From Phymatolithon calcareum (Eukaryota; Rhodophyta; Florideophyceae; Hapalidiales), in the NCBI GenBank assembly GCA_977006965.1, contig OZ345355.1, forward strand, positions 2,046,001-2,110,000: a DNA stretch of 64,000 nucleotides, given 5' to 3'. Below, in pieces: positions 42,389-51,384 of the stretch. The position numbers and the translations under genes were made by a program. The stretch's first letter is position 1, and each line of letters starts with the position of its first letter. The notes beneath the pieces were generated by a model. It had not been told where the DNA came from. It searched no databases and saw nothing but the letters and a program-made list of their open reading frames with translations.

Positions 42389-43946
42389 GGTGAAGTGATG
42401 GTCTCAGGTTGGTTGCGAGCGGTCGAGCCATTGATGCAGTGCTCCCCAGTACAGACCATTTCGGTGTGGCTTATCGTGTACTGTAGTCATGCACAGCTCG
42501 GCCGTCGGTACCGGAGGTGAATGTACAAGTTTGGGATCAGTGGCAGGCATTGTGTACAGTATAATGTATAAATTTGATTACTTTTGAGAGCAAGTTGCGT
42601 GCAATCGTAGAGCGTGTAGTGGCAGGTTCGTGCTGGGTACTCCGAGTGTCGTTGCGGTGTTTACAGTTTTCAAAATTTTTGGCACGTTGATGCAAGACAC
42701 TGTATGCTAATATTAGACATTGAGGTCTAATTTTGTGATGGACCACGGAGGTGAAGCATTCAGGAAGCAAAGCAAGCAGAAGCAGATGACGAAGGGCCTG
42801 TTTGGTACTATGATACGGAAGGAAGTCGGCTCCATTACTATCCAATGTCTACCGCGTCTACTGTACTGTACAGTACTGCACCTGCCCGCATCCTACGACG
42901 TAACCCTGAGCTCCTAGGTTGCTGTAATTGTCCCTGATCTGCAAGTGCAGGGCATGTACAGTACAGTAGACGCGATTGAAATCCAGCCACTTGACACTTC
43001 TTCGCTTTCACAAAACGTCCACCCAAGACTCTAACGGACTTTTATCTACCATAGCATTCATCGAAACGTTTTCTTTCATACATTGAACGAGAGGGTGTAG
43101 TTCTGTGCGCTTCCGGAACATGTTCAAATCAACCGGTTGAACCCAGCTTTCCGTTTTGGGATCTAGAAGTTACAGTATGTTCGAACAAAGCTCAAGAAGA
43201 AGTAATTTCTACAGCGCCCCTGTGGTTTTGAAATGTTTCACGTCAGCTAACCTAAATTAACACCCCCAAATTTCTAATCCATCTGCTGAACTGCAGTCGC
43301 AGCCGTTCAAAGGGACTCCCAGAATTGAAATTCAATTTAACAGCTCGCGTCAGCCATTTCTTGCTTGCTTTACGCCACTCTTTTGGGCCATCTTTACCAG
43401 GATGGCAAACCTGATAGGGCAGAATGCATATCATGCGGGAAAGACAACTCGGGATTTAAGTTACGGCCAACTCATTCCCAGACGTTAGCAAGGCTTCCCG
43501 ATGCGTCAGCAGAATTGTTCGAATTTGTTATATAACAGCCCATGTCGTTTTTTTGTTTCATTCAAGAACTGCAATGCATTCTAGATCGGGAAGGAAGCAT
43601 CCAAAGAAAACTCTTTCAATTCGCTCCTCATGCCGCACCAGAGAGTTGTACAAAGTAACATAGACAGAGAAAGCTGCACTGTTGGTCGCAAGCATTCCAT
43701 AATTTGGCTTCCTCCTTCAAAATACACGGCGCAGTTGCCTCGAGGGTCACTATTGTACTGTATCGGATATGAGGACCGCATCCATTGGTCTGAATGTTTG
43801 CGGTAATTGTTCGTCACTTCACCTCATGTACTTCCGGCGCGTTTTGATAACTACAAAGTCTCGTTGCACACAGAGCAAGAAAATACCTCACATTGAATGT
43901 CTAGAATGAGCACCTCAGCAACTGTAACATTGGGAGAACAGTTTGG
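42389..43946. other. Intergenic region, host island
   Basis: No gene is supported. The protease promoter should lie just above 42388. TACTGTA/TACAGTA words are frequent here (for example 42480, 42550, 42860, 42960, 43170 and 43750). Contains the inverted repeat 42853-42974. Confidence 0.4.
42853..42974. repeat. 19-bp perfect inverted repeat
   Basis: CGCGTCTACTGTACTGTAC (42853-42871) and its exact complement (42956-42974) are 84 nt apart. Each arm holds two overlapping TACTGTA-type words. It may be the ends of a 122-bp MITE or a hairpin; no target duplication is evident. Confidence 0.8.
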
Positions 43947-44705
43947 TCACAAAACAAATGGGATAATCGCCTTTCGCCCTGGCGGGTATCTTTCAAATGT
44001 TGATTGGTACCAGTTATGGTGATGCATTGCACGCGGCCCGAGGTTCGATGCCGTATAAATAGCAAAAGTAGCAGCAGGAAGCGACCAAGTAGCGCAAGTC
44101 CATCCGATCCATTCCAAAATCTCTCCAAAGTAATTCGGACATGACACGTATTCGAACAACCATCCTCTCGGAATCTTGTATCCAATATCTCCAGGTCGGC
44201 GAAGGCTGAGCAACATACTATCGGCCTTCACATTAATCGCAAACCCGGCAAGGAATATCAGTGTACCGATCCACAAATGTGGCGCATGTAACCAAGAATC
44301 ATCGTACATGTGAATGTGCGAGATATACCGAGAGTTAATGTAGCTGTTGAGACAGTTGAACAAGAACGCAACACAAACGAGCAGGAGTGGCATAGGCTTG
44401 TTCGGTGAACGCATCTTCAAGGGGAACACAAATGTGCGATGAATGTAATGCAACTGCCAGAGAGTGAAGAATAGGATGGGAACTCGATTTTTGCAATGCT
44501 GACCAAGAAAAAAGATGAAGGTGAAAAACAATACGGCCGGTGATTCCATTAGCATCCATCCGAGCCGAGACGGGACTTCTGGGCCCCAACCTTCCGCAGA
44601 ATGTCTCCCATATGGAGCTCGAACAAGTCGTAAGTATAGAGCAGTGACCGCGGCGAGAAACAGCTGCACACTTGTGAGCCCAGAGTGAACATGGCCCTCC
44701 TCCAT
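43947..44705 (-). CDS. 3-oxo-5-alpha-steroid 4-dehydrogenase (steroid 5-alpha-reductase family)
   Basis: 252 residues from ATG 44703-44705, intronless; family members are about 250-260 residues. Family landmarks in order: RAPYGRHS, WMLMESPAVLFF, WQLHYIHRTFVFP, then the conserved C-terminal block PRGWLFEYVSCPNYFGEI, EWIGWTCATWSLPA and HHNWYQSTFERYP, ending RKAIIPFVL. Six or seven hydrophobic helices fit an ER membrane enzyme. It should reduce the 4,5-double bond of 3-oxo-delta-4 steroids with NADPH, as SRD5A1 and plant DET2 do. The Glu of MLMESPA and the Tyr of HYIHR match residues implicated in catalysis. The natural substrate here is unknown. Confidence 0.9.
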   Translation of the reverse strand: MEEGHVHSGLTSVQLFLAAVTALYLRLVRAPYGRHSAEGWGPEVPSRLGWMLMESPAVLFFTFIFFLGQHCKNRVPILFFTLWQLHYIHRTFVFPLKMRSPNKPMPLLLVCVAFLFNCLNSYINSRYISHIHMYDDSWLHAPHLWIGTLIFLAGFAINVKADSMLLSLRRPGDIGYKIPRGWLFEYVSCPNYFGEILEWIGWTCATWSLPAATFAIYTASNLGPRAMHHHNWYQSTFERYPPGRKAIIPFVL

Positions 44706-44966
44706 GGTAGAGAGACTCCCTGAAGTGCGGCGGCACAGGGGTTCTTCAAATCATCAGAGTAAGATCTGGTCTACTGTTTACAGTATTGTAAATTACCTAA
44801 TGAAAAATGGCGTGTCCCGCGTTGCATCAAAAAGTTTTAAATCATTGGTGAGGTGCGGAACGATTTTGATTGTAAGTTGCAACTTGTGCAGTGCTGTTGC
44901 TGTAAATCCTGTCGTACAAATATGATAAAGTTGGAAGAAAAACTTTTTCATTTCAGCACCTTGGTA
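44706..44966. other. Upstream region of the reductase gene
   Basis: About 260 bp to the next MITE; no gene. Carries CTACTGTTTACAGTATTGTA near 44773. Confidence 0.4.
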
Positions 44967-45364
44967 CAGTCAGACCTCGATAAATGCATGGGCAATGTGG
45001 AATGGTCCAATATTCTCAAAATCGAGGTTATTCTCAAGTCGAATTTTGAATCATAAGTTTTGGATCACACGTGCGCCGAACAGTAGCCACATTCTACTGT
45101 ACTGTATGCCAATGGCAGGAGAAACATGAAAAGTACTTACAGTATTCTACGAGTGAGGTTATGCTCCGTGTACGCTAAACAAAATTATAACAAAATTTAA
45201 GGTATGCCCCGTGACCTCGAACATGAAGTAATGCTCCTATCAAATATTCTAGAATCCTTTAATTTTCGTTAAATTTAGGCGGATACGGTATTCGTGGAGC
45301 ACTCGATTATGCTGCTAACCGAGGTTATTCTAAAAAAGAGGTTCCAGTTATCGAGGTCTGACTG
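44967..45364. mobile_element. 398-bp Tc1/mariner (pogo/Tigger-like) MITE
   Basis: Perfect 16-bp terminal inverted repeats CAGTCAGACCTCGATA, flanked by TA on both sides (44965-44966 and 45365-45366). Additional internal copies of CGAGGTTATTCT lie near both ends. The terminal motif is very like the CAGTC...CCTCG ends of pogo/Tigger elements, whose targets are TA. No transposase frame. Confidence 0.85.
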
Positions 45365-45867
45365 TATCGATACGGGTAGTGTATCATAACGATATGATGA
45401 ATACAGCGCACTGCCGAGAAGCCATAACATGCGGCTGACAGTACGTCTTGAACTTCATGTTTACAGTAATTTCATTTGAAAAAAAAACGATGTATGGTAG
45501 GTAGTGAGACCTGTACGCGTGGCAGCGAGCGCCTGTGTCGAGAGGCGATGGTGATCGACCAGGGACACGCGCGCGGTTGGCAAGAAATAAAGGGTACTAA
45601 TACCCCCAGACAGTTGTTGGATTGTTCTGTCTGGTCCCCCCGTTTATTGTTGGCCGCGAGCGTCCAGTGAATATATACAATCAGCGAGATTACCAATGTA
45701 GACTTGGAGGTAGTTGATTGGACGCTAATGTGACCAATAATGGATCGAATGATGATACGGGGTTACACGTGGAGGCAGTATGATGCCGCACGATGATCTT
45801 ATCGTACGTCCGATTTTCTCTGAGAAAGCCCTTTGCATACCTGCGAGCTGTAAATACAAAACACAGT
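45365..45867. other. Spacer
   Basis: No gene. TGTATGGTAGG (45490) to TATATACA (45680) has LTR-like termini and an internal AATAAAGG, but no target duplication, so it is only a weak solo-LTR candidate. Confidence 0.3.
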
Positions 45868-46330
45868 CAAACCTGTGTAACTGCAAACTCTGTAACTGAA
45901 AAAATTGTACAACTGCAAACGGACTACCTTGCCCCAACGAAAAAGAGACTAAAAATAAACAAATTTTAGGATGGCTTGCAAACTCGCCAACTGCAAGCCC
46001 ATCAAAATTTGAGGCATTTGTTTTTCGTTTATTTTTTGAGGGCAACTTCACATGGCTGATTCACGTTGCCTTCACACAATGTTACACGTCTTCGATCCTG
46101 CGCAACATCTCGGAAACATTGCGATTTTTTTCGCCACGGAAATGCCCAAACCAATAAACTTCGTCTCCATTGCCAAGAAGAAGCGCATTCTTGATGAATT
46201 CGACCGCCGACGTTTCCACTTTCTGTAAGCTATTTGTACTATGGCTGAAGATAATGTTAGGATAGGAACTTCAGAACTGGAAATCCTCTCAAACTGAAAA
46301 CCAATCACCCAAACCTTTGCAGTTACATAG
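45868..46330. mobile_element. Candidate degenerate pogo-like element
   Basis: The left end CAGTCAAACCTGTGTAACTG and the complement of the right end (CAGACTATGTAACTGCAAA) share GTAACTGCAAA at matching positions. Words of the form GTAACTG/CAACTGCAAAC recur inside. A minus frame around 46070-46200 reads ALLLGNGDEVYWFGHF, possibly a transposase remnant. Confidence 0.4.
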
Positions 46331-46929
46331 TCTGAATAGTTGGCCTACAGCCCTGCTTTGTTGAACGGAAGGAAAGCCTCTCCATTGCTTCCTAATCCCA
46401 ATCCCTTCTGCCTTCCTCTATCCTACGGAGCGAAGACTATGCGAGTGAAGTAGGGTCGACAGACTGTGTCCGAGATCGTCAATAGTACACGTAATTCCAA
46501 GTGTACAGTATACGCCGTACACGTGCAGCGCGAAGACGTAGTCTAAGACAGCCTTTCCTTCATCTTATGAAGGAAAGACACGGCGTGTCGTAAATGTTTC
46601 CATTTCATTAAAATTAATATCCTGATGTGTCTTATGCAACAGGGACAATGACGAAGAAGCGTGAAGTGGATTCCATTGCCAAAGTGAAGCCCGATGTTTA
46701 TATAAAAGAATCTGCGGACCACATATTGTCTTGACAAGCTACGCTGACTCAGCGTAAACTGCGGTCACCACAGCGTCGCTGTGGTTACCAAAATCTGCTC
46801 AGCTATGCACAAATTCAGTGCGCTGTTGTCCGGGAACAATGATTGGATTTACAGTGCTTTGATTCGCCAAGTGGCTATATTCTTCCATGCGTTATCCAAT
46901 CAAATCTCGTAACAAATTTTAATTAGAAT
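46331..46929. other. Spacer with short palindromes
   Basis: No gene is supported. GCTGACTCAGC and ACCACAGCGTCGCTGTGGT (near 46742 and 46770) are adjacent small palindromes, the second with one central mismatch. Confidence 0.35.
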
Positions 46930-47060
46930 TCTCGAGATTATAATTACTATTTTAAAAAATAATAATTGTCAATAATTATTATTGATTCAGAGTTTATGCG
47001 TTTCTTTTGGGCTTTTTTTGAAAAAAACCATAAACTCTTGTTTTTTTTAAAAAAAACAGG
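46930..47060. repeat. AT-rich block of stacked palindromes
   Basis: Contains ATAATAATT/AATTATTAT arms, GAGTTTATG/CATAAACTC arms, CTTTTTTTG followed by AAAAAAAC, and a perfect TGTTTTTTTT/AAAAAAAACA palindrome at 47039-47058. It could be a matrix-attachment or unwinding element or a degenerate MITE. Confidence 0.6.
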
Positions 47061-47174
47061 CTTCCTCTGTTGCTCCGTACCTTAAGACATTTGGAGCTCA
47101 AAGGAAGGTTTCAGAACTTTGCTCACTTTGCTTCTTTTTTTGAAATGGAGCCTTTGGGACCCAACTGAGTCCGT

Positions 47175-47250
47175 GCGGCTCTGGTTGCCCCAAGCGTCTG
47201 CACATGCGTTGGTAACACTATAATATAAATCTCACCAATCTTTCTTACCA
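47175..47250 (+). mobile_element. Degenerate LINE family A 3' end
   Basis: CCCCAAGCGTCTGCACATGC then GTTGGTAACACTATAATATAAATCTCACC is the family terminus with several changes. Only about 70 bp remain. Confidence 0.5.
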
Positions 47251-47640
47251 TAGGACAGCTCTCATAGATTTCGTATCGAATCGATAATGTAGCTTATATG
47301 GGACTGCGGAGACATGACCCGTACCTGGGCTTCTCAGATTCCATTTAATGATGAAGAAGGTTAAAGTAAATGGGGGCGTTTGATAGCATAGCGGACGCTG
47401 ATGTTGTAGTTGATACACTTCTATACGCACTGCACTCTTCATTCTTCATCTTTTGCATCTTTGGCTTAACAGACAGTGTTTTTTCATTAGAATATACCAT
47501 GAGCGAAAACTTTTCCCAGCAACGGTTTGCTTCAAGCAGACGTAAACGCAGACAATGACAAGGATAACGATCTTAAAGCCTGTTACTGAACTTCCGCAAT
47601 GTGTCGCGAAATATGTCAGAATCATCTTTGGTGCGCACAG

Positions 47641-47675
47641 TGGAAGCCTCTTCAGATCGTGTGAAGAGGCTTCCA
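47641..47675. repeat. Hairpin with 14-bp arms
   Basis: TGGAAGCCTCTTCA, 7-nt loop, exact complement. Not followed by a T-run or linked to a gene. Confidence 0.8.
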
Positions 47676-48348
47676 TGTGGTGATATCGGCAGGACTTTCC
47701 GGGCTGCAGTACGTTCAGCAATACCGGAGCAACTCGATCAGAAAGCTACAAGGGATCCTTTACATAAGAGAAAGAATGACACGTTTAAGGTGCCTAAGGT
47801 TGACATTTAACTGAGCACCCCTTTGGAGAAAATCAGTATGGGGTACCTACAAATTCCGTGGTGATCGAACTAGTCCCCTTACAACGTACTCTAGCGTCAA
47901 TGAAGATGAGTGCAGAAATTGAGTTTGAGTGCAAGAGACTCACAGCAGCCCATGTTAGGAGAGAATTACGAATCAAAACGTTTTGAGTAGCCAGAGGACT
48001 TTAGCTTAGAGCATATCGCAAGAGCTGTCCGGTTACTCCAAGTTGAAGCTTTGGGAGCTCTCAAAATAAAATCATGAAATATCCTCAACTGGATTAGATA
48101 TATATTTATCCTGCTGGTAAACATGAGCTTTGTCTGCCACGTTCATTTTGCTCCGAGCTAAGCCAAGCTGCTGTCATGATAAACCAGAAACGAACACGCT
48201 TGGTGGAACACATGGTGATACAAAGAAAAGTGAGCAAGGAAGAGACGGGTTTTCTCCAAAATTACTGCACAATGTGCCGCCTTTTTGAAAACTCAGTATA
48301 GAGTCGGATCACTGGCTAGTGGCCCTCAACGTCTTGTTGGCCTTCCGC

Positions 48349-48427
48349 ACCGGTAGCCCGACCGATCATCGGTCGGGCTACCGGTGATCAACATCACATC
48401 CACAGAACATCATGATGATGTTCTGTG
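48349..48427. repeat. Two adjacent perfect hairpins
   Basis: 48349-48385: arms ACCGGTAGCCCGACCGAT and complement around one base (18-bp arms). 48401-48427: arms CACAGAACATCAT and complement around one base (13-bp arms). They are 15 nt apart, 350-430 bp upstream of the gene at 48781. Confidence 0.85.
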
Positions 48428-48780
48428 TATGTGCGACACATGTGCATCCGAAGACCTGAAGCAGACGTAGTTGAGTGAGATCGTCCTGATCAGGGTCGAT
48501 TTTGGCGGGGCTGCGGTCTGGGGATTCCACGTGTGCGGCTCGCAGTCCATTCCTCCACGGCGCACGTGCGCAGAAGTGGACGAAAAGTGCACATCACAAT
48601 GAAACGTTATTATATATATGATATATGCAAGCACGTCATAATTTTAATTGAAAAACATGAATGTTGACCTAATTTTACATTCATGGATAATCAGATCACC
48701 ATCTCCCGTACCCGAATATCACCAGATGTCCATCATTCATACGGCACGTGTCCCAAAGGACTGATGAAAGCAGATCTGCA

Positions 48781-49797
48781 ATGCTGCGGAATTCAACAAA
48801 GCAACAGCCAACTTTCACAATTCAAGCCAATCACTCCATAAAACTAATTGCAAAATACAATACGTTACGACACTCCACTCTAATACAGTGTAATTTGCGG
48901 GTCAGCAAAGACAAAACCTGGGCAGATCTGCCGTACACCACCGAGATTGCGTCACAACTCTGCACACCTCGCCAGCACTCCCAACCGGTTGCCAAAACCA
49001 ACACACGATTTTGGAGCGTCTTCATCACTCTGCACAGCATGGGCGGCATCGGATGGCGTCGCGTGTCCACAGAAGTGCTATCGTTCTCAAAAAAGCTCAC
49101 AAGACGGCCGAAACTCATGCGACGGGAGTCGGAGTACGTGAAATTCGAACCAAAGCGCAGCTTTCTCAAGTACGCCTTCGTCTGGACCGGTCAAAACCTC
49201 CAAGGCTTTCTGGTGCACATAGACGACCTCAACCTATGTACCGTATACGAGCAAAACTCGGAAACCACCGGCCTCGCCGAAGGCACCATCATGAAGTTTG
49301 CCAAGGAATTGGATAGCGCTACCGAAATGGCCTTAAACGGATTGATCGCCCTCCTCAAGTCCATTTGGAACGTGCGAACGAAAAACGAATTCGACGAAAG
49401 ACTCATACTACATCTCATTCATCTGGAGGAGTGGCGCAAAACCGTGCGGACTCACAGCGAGGCGGAGGAATTGATCGAGCAGAACGAAGCAGTGCCGAGT
49501 TTACTGGAGCTTGGCGAGGACGGGCAGGTCGTGCAGCGGAGTACATTTTGTAAGATTAATACGGTTGCGGCAAGACGGTTTGACTTCACACCAAAGGATT
49601 ATGAACGGAAGATTGGATGGACGGCCACGGAAGCGGAAAAAGGAATTGAAATTTCTTGTGCAGCTATGATTGTACTCATGCAGTTGGAAGACACTATTGG
49701 AAATGACCATGCGGTTTGCGCAATATGTAATCAGTTGGCAACTGATGCGAAGAAAATATTGGTGCTGAGAGGGAAGATATTGAACTTGTATACGTAG
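48781..49797 (+). CDS. Unrecognised protein of about 338 residues
   Basis: Open frame from ATG 48781 (MLRNSTKQQPTF) to TAG 49795-49797; the frame is open slightly upstream but without ATG. It is rich in charged residues with no signal peptide and no TM segment. Sections such as SVFITLHSMGGIGWRRV, FLKYAFVWTGQNLQGFLVH and DFTPKDYERKIGWTATEAEK look like a folded domain, and the mid-part (AEELIEQNEAVPSLLEL) is helical and acidic. I cannot assign a family. Codon-level regularity over 1 kb and absence of repeats favour a real host gene. Confidence 0.6.
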   Translation: MLRNSTKQQPTFTIQANHSIKLIAKYNTLRHSTLIQCNLRVSKDKTWADLPYTTEIASQLCTPRQHSQPVAKTNTRFWSVFITLHSMGGIGWRRVSTEVLSFSKKLTRRPKLMRRESEYVKFEPKRSFLKYAFVWTGQNLQGFLVHIDDLNLCTVYEQNSETTGLAEGTIMKFAKELDSATEMALNGLIALLKSIWNVRTKNEFDERLILHLIHLEEWRKTVRTHSEAEELIEQNEAVPSLLELGEDGQVVQRSTFCKINTVAARRFDFTPKDYERKIGWTATEAEKGIEISCAAMIVLMQLEDTIGNDHAVCAICNQLATDAKKILVLRGKILNLYT

Positions 49798-50735
49798 CTA
49801 TGTTTGAGCTTTGGTGCATAAAGCAATCTGTTTGTATAGGAAACATGATTTCTGTACCTGCGCGGCCGTGCTGGTGAGAAGAGCAATGCCTTTTTATGCA
49901 ATGATATAGATGTGATCGGCACTGCAGCAGCATGGTGAGCGGCAATGTTTTCCCACGATGCCAGGATCACCCTTTCTGTCCAACTCCACAGAGCTTCCTT
50001 CAAATTCAATAGCATTACATGGAATAGCTACACTACACCATATTCAGTCCCAGTCTGGAATTGTTTCGTGCGGGCGAAGTCGCAAATCTCAGGCATGTTA
50101 ACTGTGCTTCACAAGTCCACAAATTTGACGTGCGGGGAATGCAAATCGGAGCGTACATATGCTATTGCACCTACCGAGAAAAGTGAAAATCGCTGTGTAA
50201 TCGTGATCACGTTTGTATCGGAGAGTCCTGGGGGAGGGAGAGAGATCGAAAACCCGTTCCCGCATGGGTCGCCCGTCTCCTCGGGGCGGATTATGAATAA
50301 AACCTGCGATGTGCAAGACTTCGCATCGCCTCGATTTCTTGGCTTTTACATGAAGTCGGGTTCTCCAATGCCCCGAGCTAAGCTTCGTAAGCATTAACCA
50401 TGTACTTATTCTGGTTACATGTGCGAGGACTAACCTTCATCTTGTCCAAAACAACACACTTAACTACAAGCACTTGCACGAATTTAACATTTAATGGCAC
50501 TGCGTATGTGCCTCGCTTACTTTGTCAAAGCTGCTTTTCAAACACGGGCACTTCTGGATAGTACACTAATGGATTAAAGTGAATTTCGGATACTGTGTAA
50601 TTTGGTGTGCAATATATGCGGGCGTGGCGCGAAGGAAACCGCAGTGTCAAGCTCATCAAAGCTCAGTGTACACGAAGAACGGAAAGAAGAGGGTGAGAAA
50701 GGAAAAGAAAGAGGAGGAGACTGATTAAATCGATT
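49798..50735. other. Intergenic region left of the copia nest
   Basis: Overlapping small frames occur on both strands (for example 49945-50397 plus and 50098-50394 minus), neither convincing. No repeats recognised. Ends at the GAGAA target duplication. Confidence 0.35.
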
Positions 50736-50740
50736 GAGAA
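50736..50740. repeat. Target-site duplication of the outer copia element
   Basis: GAGAA here and at 62005-62009, exactly outside the two 597-bp LTRs. Confidence 0.85.
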
Positions 50741-51337
50741 TATAGAATGGGCAGTCGGCTCACAGGAGTAATCGCCGCTCTGACGAAGCAGCGACCTCAG
50801 GAATACGAAAGCGATTCTTCTGTCAGCTCGTTTCTCTTGCTGCACCGCGAAGCGACGAGCGGACTGCCTTCGTTTCCGGGCGTGACCGTCTGCCTTGCTT
50901 GCTCCTCTTCTCCGCAGGAACACTGGAGGATTGAATCAATTCTGATTCTTTCACAAAAGAACGTCTTTTTCTTTACTCCTCCCCCTTCCTCCTTTTTTTC
51001 CCCAAGGTCCCTTCTGTATCCTGCCTTTTGTATTAATAATCCCCACTGTAGATTGTCGTTGTGCGATATTTTGGCTTCACCCTTTCGCCACGACTCACAC
51101 AACAACCAATCACTCTACCAGTACAAAACAAATATCATTTCCGTAGCACAAACAAGTAAGCCCCAAACCACAAACTCACTGGCATCGAGCAGAACATCTC
51201 ACATCTCCTGCTCTGCATCTCCAAAGCCCCACTGTTTCTCGTACGCAAATGCATACAAGTTGTCAATGAGTCGCGGCTGCCGCGTTTCGCGCGCACAACT
51301 TGTCACATTAGATGTGGCTCTTTCCAGGCATTCCACA
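50741..51337 (-). repeat. 3' LTR of the outer copia element
   Basis: 597 bp; on the element's sense strand it starts TGTGGAATGCC and ends CCATTCTATA. The TA ending departs from the usual CA. It contains a polypyrimidine stretch (plus strand near 50980). Confidence 0.9.
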
Positions 51338-51348
51338 CCTTCCCCTTC
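51338..51348 (-). promoter_or_regulatory. Polypurine tract of the outer copia element
   Basis: Sense strand GAAGGGGAAGG directly abuts the TGTGG start of the 3' LTR, as expected for the plus-strand primer. Confidence 0.8.
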
Positions 51349-51384
51349 ATGCGCAATCGATATTCTTAGCGTTCAGCATGAACA

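Larger units (their letters stand above)
47251..48780. other. Intergenic region with perfect hairpins
   Basis: No gene is supported in about 1.5 kb; scattered frames are short and overlapping. Holds the hairpins at 47641-47675, 48349-48385 and 48401-48427 and presumably the promoter of the gene at 48781. Confidence 0.4.

Noticed and set aside
45488-45682. Solo LTR candidate (TGTATGG...TATATACA)
   Set aside because: No target duplication and no second copy in the window.
49945-50397. Possible 150-codon gene on the plus strand
   Set aside because: An equally long open frame lies opposite, there is no motif and the composition is irregular.
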